A stretch of DNA of 64,000 nt, from contig CAWIDG010000027.1 in NCBI GenBank assembly GCA_963834875.1, positions 62,001-126,000 on the forward strand, given 5' to 3'. Numbering within the stretch: position 1 is the stretch's first letter; the number at the start of each line of letters is the position of its first letter. Under the pieces are notes generated by a model, which worked only from the letters and a program-made list of their open reading frames with translations, had not been told where the DNA came from and made no database searches. Shown piece by piece: positions 59,089 to 64,000 of the stretch. Origin of the DNA: DATAGF01 sp963834875 (GTDB lineage Bacteria; Actinomycetota; Thermoleophilia; Miltoncostaeales; Miltoncostaeaceae). Made by a program: the position numbers and the translations under genes.

Positions 59089-59979
59089 TTAGTGCGATGA
59101 CTCGACCGCGAAGCCGATGTAGATCCCGCTGAGCATCGCGAAGATGAACGCCTGCAGGCCGGCGATCAGCACCCACTCGAAGACGTAGAAGAACACGCCG
59201 ACGGGGATGGCGATGAGGCCCGCGTAGTTCCCCAGCAGGATCACGAAGCCGGCGCACATGATGATCAGCAGGTGGCCGGCGAGGAGGTTGGCGAAGAGCC
59301 GCACCGACAGGCTGACCAGGCGCAGGAGCTGGGACAGCACCTCCAGCGCGGCGATGAACGGCTTGATCGCCCGGGGGGCGTCGGGCACGAGGGTCTTGGC
59401 GTACCCGACCGGGACCGTGCGCCCGGATGCCCTCGTAGTTGTAGGCGATGAAGGTGACGAGGGTGAGCCCGAGGGTGACGTTGATGTTCGCCGTCGCGGC
59501 GTAGAGCGAGAGGTCGGGGATGCCGAACGGGAACGTGCCGCTCTCGTGCGAGACCGGCAGCGGGATGAAGCTGATGAGGTTGCTGACCGCGAGGAACATG
59601 AAGAGCGTGGCGATGTACGGGAAGTAGCGCGAGAAGACGCTCTCGCTCAGGGTCGGCCGCGCGATCTGGCGCTCGGTGAACTCGTACGTCAGCTCCACGA
59701 GGTTCTGGGCCGCCGGTCGGGCGCTGGCGCAGCCCGCCGCGCACGACGAAGATGCCGACCCCGACGCAGATGATTGCCGCCAGCAGCAGGTAGATGACGG
59801 CCTTGTTGACCGACAGGTCCACCGGCCCGAGCGTCGATCGAGATGTACGGGTCGAGCTGGAACTCCTCGGACGGGTCGAACTCCGTCTCCTCCTCCTGGC
59901 CGAGCGCCAGGGCGGGGGCCGCGAGCAGGCACCCGACGGCGAGCGCGGCGAGCGCCCGCCAGGACCGCCGCAGGCTCAC
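59089..59979 (-). CDS. atpB: ATP synthase F0 a subunit with signal-like N-terminus, frame broken three times
   Basis: Proton channel half, about 295 aa. The N-terminus (SLRRSWRALAALAVGCLLAA then PALALGQEEETEFDP) resembles a secretion signal, as in other Thermoleophilia a subunits by my recollection. Then come VDLSVNKAVIYLLLAAIICV, LVELTYEFTERQIARPTLSE, and the essential arginine in LVSLSVRLFANLLAGHLLII. Breaks near 59835 (extra G in GACGCTCGG), 59715 and 59420, each one extra base. GTG at 59977-59979 overlaps the stop of the AtpI-like gene (GTGA). Confidence 0.93.
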
Positions 59980-60395
59980 CGGGGCGTGTCCTTGACCGCC
60001 CGCTGGCGCATCGCGAAGAGCATCGAGCGGCCCGCGAGGTCGCACGTGAAGGCCACGAGGAACACCGCGGCCGCCGTGAGGCCGATCTGCTCGTCGTAGT
60101 TCAGCGCGATCACGAAGAGGATGATCGCGACGAGCCACGCGCGCGAGATGAAGGAGAGGCCCGCGAGGCCCACCGCGGCGGTCGGCGACGTGTTCATCAC
60201 GAGCTTGCCCGTGAGCAGCTGCAACGACCAGTTCGCCGCCCAGAGCACCACGCCGAGGACCCAGCCGTTCAGCGGCCCGCCGACCAGCAGCACCACGGGA
60301 AGGGTGAGGACCGCGACGATCAGGCCGATGGCCGACGCGATCGCGGTGAGGGAGCGGGGGCCCTCTGGCGTCGGGGCGGTGGCCGCGACCGTCAT
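59976..60395 (-). CDS. AtpI-like membrane protein
   Basis: 139 aa, intact, four hydrophobic helices (IASAIGLIVAVLTLPVVLLV; LNGWVLGVVLWAANWSLQLL; GLSFISRAWLVAIILFVIAL; GLTAAAVFLVAFTCDLAGRS). First gene of the atp operon, in the place of atpI, and probably an assembly helper for the c ring. ATG at 60393-60395. Sequence similarity to known AtpI is not obvious by eye, so the call rests on position and topology. Confidence 0.7.
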   Translation of the reverse strand: MTVAATAPTPEGPRSLTAIASAIGLIVAVLTLPVVLLVGGPLNGWVLGVVLWAANWSLQLLTGKLVMNTSPTAAVGLAGLSFISRAWLVAIILFVIALNYDEQIGLTAAAVFLVAFTCDLAGRSMLFAMRQRAVKDTPR

Positions 60396-60742
60396 CGGCC
60401 GCCCCTCAGCGACCGGGAGATTCCCTTGTGTGATGCGTCCTCCGTGGTCACGCGCGTCGAACCGGGCGCCGCGGGGGGCGGGTCCCGGCCAAGGCGCCGC
60501 GGAGTATACCTGCGTGCCGATCGGCCATGAGCCGTGTCGCGGCTCGGCGGAGGACGTTCGTCCGGGCCCGCCGGCCGGGCGCGGCGGACGGATCATCGGC
60601 GGCTGCCGGATCGCCGGCCCCAGGGACGGAGCGCCGCCCGGCGAACTGACCGGGTGTGCGGGGCCTCGGGACCAGCAAGATCCTGCGTATTCAGCCTTTC
60701 GGCCAGTTGCCGGGCCGGTGCGCCGCCCGCGACGATCCCGCA
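60396..60742. promoter_or_regulatory. Divergent promoter region of atp operon and secreted-protein gene
   Basis: A 347-bp gap. TATACT (complement of 60503-60508) is the best -10 box in the window and would start the atp transcript about 100 nt before atpI; the hexamer 17 bp upstream, CTCATG, is a poor -35. Nothing coding is seen. Confidence 0.4.
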
Positions 60743-62212
60743 ATGCCCTGCGCGCCGACCGGCCGCGGCGCCCCCCGCAGGCGGCCTCCTGGCCGCGAGC
60801 GTCCTCGCCGCGGCCGCCGTCCTCGGCGCGGTCGTCCCGGCCGCCCAGGCGCGCCACTCCATCCTGACCGGCGACGCCGCGAGCATCTCCCGCCTCGTCG
60901 GGCCGCAGCCCGGCGGCGGGGACGGCCTGTCGGCGGCCGACGGCCTCTACGAGGACGGCCCCGGGGCGGTCCTCGGCAAGAGCCGCCAGGTCGCGCGGCT
61001 CTCGGACGGCCGCGGCGCGGGCACGAGCCTGTTCGCGCGCGGGTCGAAGGGCATGGCGGAGCTGCTCCGCGAGCACATCGAGGCCTCCGGGGCGCACGCT
61101 GGTCGTCGTCGACGGCGTGAGCTGGCGCCTCAGCGGCTCCGAGGGCCGGCAGCTCGCCGACGCCCTGACGGCGCTCGCCGCCGAGCGGGCTCCCTACGCC
61201 CCGGACGGCCTCGCACGCAGGGTCCACCTCAACCTCCCGTCGCGCCCGCTGCCGCTCATCTACCCGGAGTCGTTCTCCGGCGCGTGGCGCGCGATGGTCC
61301 TGGCGGGCGGCGTCTGGCTCGAGACCGACCGCGGGGGCCGGCCGTACGCCGCCGAGGAGTGGCTCGCCTGGCCTGGGGAGCTCTCGCGGGAGCTCGAGCG
61401 GCGCGGTGGCGACGCGAGCCGCCTGCACCTGCGGCTCACCGGCGCCGGCGACCACCAGGCGACCTGGCGCCAGGCCCGCGCCGGCGACGCGTGCGCGCTC
61501 CTGGCCAACGGCCCCGGCGCCGCGCGGCTGGGAGGGGACGAGTACGAGTTCGCGGCTCAGTTCCGGGTGACCTTCGGCCCGGCGCCGGCCCCGGAGATCG
61601 GCCCCTCACCCATCGCCTGCTGGCCCGGCGCCGAGCTCGACAAGGCCCAGGCCGCGGCGCTCGCGGCGGTGATGGTGGAAGCGCGGTCGGGCGTCGCGAT
61701 GCCGCCCGGGACGATCGCTCCGCCCGCCCTGCTCAAGGGCCGCACGACGGAGGTGTCGGTGAGGCTCGGGCCGGACCCGCTCGGCATCGCCGCGGCCCTG
61801 CGGGTCGATCCGGCGGGCTTCTGGGGCACCGCCAAGGCCGAGGTGGTCGCGACCGGCCCCGGCTTCACCGCCCGCGGCGCCGTCCAGGCCGACGGCTCGG
61901 CCCGCTTCTCCGTCACGCCGCCGGAGCCCGGGCCGGTGCGGATGCGTCTCCTCGTCCCCGGGCGGTCGATCCAGCGGGCCCTCGGCACGCCCGGTTGACC
62001 TCGTCGGCGCGCTCAAGCCGTACGAGGACGTCCTGGAGGGCGCGTGGGACAAGATGCTCGGCGCGCCCGCCGCCTGGGCGCTCAGCTCGCCGCTCGTGCG
62101 CCCGGGGCAGGCGCCCGGCAGCCCCGTGCTCGAGGTCGAGGACCGGCCGGACCCCCCGCCCGACCCGGGCCCCGAGCCGGCCCCGATCCCGGGACCCGAG
62201 CCGGCTCCCTAA
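60743..62212 (+). CDS. Secreted hypothetical protein with Pro-rich tail, frame broken three times
   Basis: About 488 aa. Signal-like start (APAGGLLAASVLAAAAVLGA then VVPAAQA), then ARHSILTGDAASISRLVGPQ, a mixed alpha/beta domain (VSWRLSGSEGRQLADALTAL; GVWLETDRGGRPYAAEEWLA), a second beta-rich domain (TTEVSVRLGPDPLGIAAALR) and a Pro/Glu tail (DPPPDPGPEPAPIPGPEPAP). No cysteine motif, no enzyme motif. Breaks near 60775 (C run), 61100 (CACGCTGG should be CACCTGG) and 61995 (extra G), each one extra base. Family not recognised; an envelope-associated protein is likely. Confidence 0.7.
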
Positions 62213-62244
62213 GCGCTCAATAAGGCCAGGCGCGCCTCGGTCGC

Positions 62245-62360
62245 GCCGGCGCAGCGCTCCGGCCTTCGGCCGGGGCGCGCAATCTGCGCAGGTGCGGCCC
62301 AATCCGGATTTCACCGGCGGAGCCGGCGCTGGAAATCCGGAAATCACGCTCACGAGGGCG
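62245..62360 (+). repeat. Dispersed double-hairpin element, copy R3
   Basis: Most diverged copy. Hairpin 1 outer arms are GCGCAG/CTGCGC around the invariant CCGGCCTTCGGCCGG. Hairpin 2 keeps the R2 arms CCGGATTTC/GAAATCCGG, but its inner stem is CCGGC-GGA-GCCGG where R1/R2 have CCGCC-TTC-GGCGG, again a paired change. It begins 33 bp after the stop of the secreted-protein gene. Confidence 0.75.
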
Positions 62361-62385
62361 CGAGCCGCCCTCCGCGAGTCCCGAA

Positions 62386-62413
62386 AGCCCCGCTCCGGCG
62401 GGGTTCTCTCGTT
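62386..62413 (+). terminator. Putative rho-independent terminator
   Basis: CCCCGC-TCCG-GCGGGG (62388-62403) followed by TTCTCTCGTT. It lies between the secreted-protein gene and the membrane-protein gene, just after repeat R3, and would end plus-strand transcription. Confidence 0.6.
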
Positions 62414-62434
62414 CCCGGGCTCGGCGCTCGCCGA

Positions 62435-62457
62435 GGGGGGTCAACCGGGGGGTCAAC
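62435..62457. repeat. GGGGTCAAC tandem pair, left copy
   Basis: Two GGGGGGTCAAC units separated by CC. A near copy (GGGGGGTCAACC-TA-GGGGTCAAC) lies at 63919-63941. The two pairs bracket about 1.5 kb containing an integrase fragment, so they may be attachment-site remains. Confidence 0.5.
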
Positions 62458-62595
62458 AGCGGCCCGGCGCGGTCGCTGCTGCTCTTGCGCGGGGAGCCGC
62501 ACCGGGTGATGCGCCGGGACCTTGCTCCGGCAGCGCGCACGGGAGTCCTTCCTCTCGCACCAGGACGCTCGTCGGCGGGGGCGAAAGGTTCACCC

Positions 62596-63281
62596 ATGGC
62601 TCGGGACGAGCTCAGCGAGGCCGATCACGAGAGGCGGGTGGAGGCCGCCCTCGCCGTCGTCGCGGTGATGGGCCTGCAGGTGCTCATCGGCATCGTCAGC
62701 GCCACTCAGGGCTGGTCACTCTGGGGGCTCCCCTGGTGGGTCTGGCTGGTCCTGGTCGGACCGGAGCTCGTCCTGCTGGTCCTCCTGACCTGGTCGCGAC
62801 CGCGCCAGCGGCTCGTGGAGACGGGCCGTCGGCGCGCCGTGTCCCTCGGCCTGGTCGCCTGCGTGGGGCTCGGCAACGCGGTGGCGCTGGTCGCCCTCCT
62901 CGGCGCGATCCTGAGCGGCGACGAGGTGAGCGGGGGACAGCTCCTGTTCAAGGGGCTCGCCATCTGGACGACGAACGTGATCGCCTTCGGGCTGTGGTTC
63001 TGGGAGCTCGACCGGGAGGGCCGGTGCGCCGAGCCGAGCCCGATCCGCTGCCGCCGGAGTTCCAGTTCCCTCAGATGGACGACGCCGGCCGTGCGCGGCG
63101 GGGCTGGTACCCGCGCCTCGTGGACTACCTCTACGTCTCGTTCACCAACTCGATCGCCTTCAGCCCCACCGACGCCATGCCGCTCACCCGCCGGATCAAG
63201 CTCGCGATGCTCAGCGAGGCCAGCGTCTCGTCGATCACCGTTCTGCTTGTCGCCGCGCGGGCCATCAACATCTTGGAGTAG
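62596..63281 (+). CDS. DUF1345-like membrane protein, frame broken once
   Basis: About 228 aa. Four hydrophobic stretches (VVAVMGLQVLIGIVSATQGW; WVWLVLVGPELVLLVLLTWS; LGLVACVGLGNAVALVALLG; GLAIWTTNVIAFGLWFWELD) precede a loop (EFQFPQMDDAGRARRGWYPR) and the family-like end VDYLYVSFTNSIAFSPTDAM, then ITVLLVAARAINIL, resembling ion-channel-like membrane proteins. ATG at 62596 with AAAGG upstream. The break near 63020 is a missing base (GAGGGCCGG for GAGGGGCCGG or similar). Function unknown. Confidence 0.7.
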
Positions 63282-63317
63282 GAGAGCCGCCTCGTTCATC
63301 GGGGCCGGGAACGATGG

Positions 63318-63556
63318 CAGGGCGTCCGGAGGAGGCGCCAGGATTCCGGCGTGGACCCTCCGCCATACCTGCGCCAGCCTCCAGGCGCGCGAGGGACGCC
63401 GCCCCGAGGAAATCCAAGCGTGGCTCGGGCACCACGCGGCGTCCTTCACCCTGGACACCTACGTCGGCCGGGCGCGCGACCTCCCGGACCCGGACGCCCT
63501 CGGACTCGATTTCCTCGCCCGGCCCCGGCGCCAGGAGACAGCCGTGGGGTGTCTAG
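63318..63556 (+). pseudogene. C-terminal fragment of a tyrosine recombinase/integrase
   Basis: The reading WTLRHTCASLQAREGRRPEE, IQAWLGHHAASFTLDTYVG is the catalytic end of a phage-type integrase: the Arg-His box (LRHT), second His (GHH) and the nucleophile Tyr (DTY). The N-terminal DNA-binding and core-binding domains are absent, because the membrane-protein gene ends only 40 bp upstream. It is therefore a remnant. The tail near 63520-63556 may also be frame-shifted. Confidence 0.75.
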
Positions 63557-63834
63557 GCGGCCACCCCGTGGTCGATCGTGTGGTGCACCGGAAGGATTTG
63601 GGGCGCTCCACCCTCAAAGCCTTCGGCGCCCAACGCCTCCTTGAACCTCGATGCAAAGGCATCGTATGCCTCACGGCTCTCCCACACGGAGACGGTGAAG
63701 AAGTCGTCACCTTCGCCCACACCGGCGTGGAACAGCAGGCCCTTAGGGTCCGGCATGGGTGACCCGTCGGCCCAGCTAGCTTTGTAAGCCTCAGCGCTCA
63801 ACGCTGGCGGGCGGTACACGACAGCGATCGGCAT
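63553..63834 (-). CDS. Small dimeric alpha/beta-barrel-like protein
   Basis: 93 aa, intact. MPIAVVYRPPALSAEAYKAS start and FHAGVGEGDDFFTVSVWESR, EAYDAFASRFKEALGAEGF suggest the antibiotic-monooxygenase/EthD-like fold of small stress or catabolic proteins. ATG at 63832-63834 with GGAGG upstream. G+C is about 65 % over four counted lines, well below the neighbours, and it sits beside an integrase remnant, so lateral transfer is likely. Function unknown. Confidence 0.7.
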   Translation of the reverse strand: MPIAVVYRPPALSAEAYKASWADGSPMPDPKGLLFHAGVGEGDDFFTVSVWESREAYDAFASRFKEALGAEGFEGGAPQILPVHHTIDHGVAA

Positions 63835-63918
63835 GGCGACCTCCCGATTTGCGCGGACCGTACCATCATGGGCGACCTGAGCCAGTCTGGAGGCCATGCC
63901 TTGGCTGGGGCCCCGGCG

Positions 63919-63941
63919 GGGGGGTCAACCTAGGGGTCAAC
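63919..63941. repeat. GGGGTCAAC tandem pair, right copy
   Basis: GGGGGGTCAACC-TA-GGGGTCAAC, the partner of 62435-62457. It lies upstream of the low-G+C small gene at the right edge of the window. Confidence 0.5.
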
Positions 63942-64000
63942 CCGCCCGGCACGATTCGGCCCGAGACGAGAAACGCCGCAAACGCCGAGAACCGGCACCG

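Overview
This is a very GC-rich window (over 70 % G+C by eye) from what looks like an actinobacterium, most likely of the class Thermoleophilia (Solirubrobacter/Gaiella-like). I infer this from base composition, frequent GTG starts, GTGA/ATGA coupling, the block hpf-secA-prfB-ftsE-ftsX-ctpA-rnr-smpB, and an ATP synthase a subunit with a secretion-signal-like N-terminus. Almost everything is housekeeping. No rRNA, tRNA or CRISPR array was seen. One structured RNA gene, tmRNA (ssrA), is clear, and its partner gene smpB lies about 6 kb away.

Layout. 1-2279 (minus): argG, coupled to a beta-propeller-like protein and to a gene cut by the window edge. 2469-6383 (plus): an RsbW-like anti-sigma ATPase and a MacB/FtsX-type ABC exporter. 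6352-14468 (minus): argD-argB-argJ-argC-pheT-pheS. 14465-18388 (minus): a TrmH-type methylase, rplT-rpmI-infC, proA and HU. 18630-21405 (plus): antiporter, aldo/keto reductase, YdeI-like protein. 21426-22599 (minus): two small coupled genes and ssrA. 22644-25327 (plus): lutABC lactate oxidation. 25417-27690 (minus): BTAD-type regulator and a DUF4242 protein. 28182-38295 (minus): smpB, rnr, ctpA, ftsX, ftsE, prfB, secA, hpf. 38362-46661 (minus): comF, mtnA, then sugar-nucleotide and envelope genes (phosphoglucose/phosphomannose isomerase, nucleotidyltransferase, ugd, LCP ligase) and an M20 peptidase. 46710-50667: MFS exporter, two-component system and divergent PepSY protein. 50705-53155: CBS-containing family II pyrophosphatase and a secreted protein. 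53261-60395 (minus): complete ATP synthase operon atpI-B-E-F-H-A-G-D-C. 60743-63834: two plus-strand accessory genes, an integrase fragment and a small minus-strand gene.

Sequence quality matters here. About 34 reading-frame breaks occur in about 23 genes, including essential ones (atpB three times, atpD, pheT, infC, argG, rnr). About 31 of them are explained by one EXTRA base. This looks like uncorrected insertion error. Gene ends below are those of the reconstructed genes, and a break is not evidence of a pseudogene. Four breaks are the same change, GTCGAC read as GTCGAAC. One frameshift is genuine biology: prfB carries the classic CTT-TGA-C programmed +1 site.

The least explained sequence feature is a dispersed element of about 120 bp, present three times (37552-37676, 48034-48158, 62245-62360). 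Each copy folds as two nested hairpins whose stems change by paired, compensating substitutions between copies. I do not recognise it as a named repeat family.
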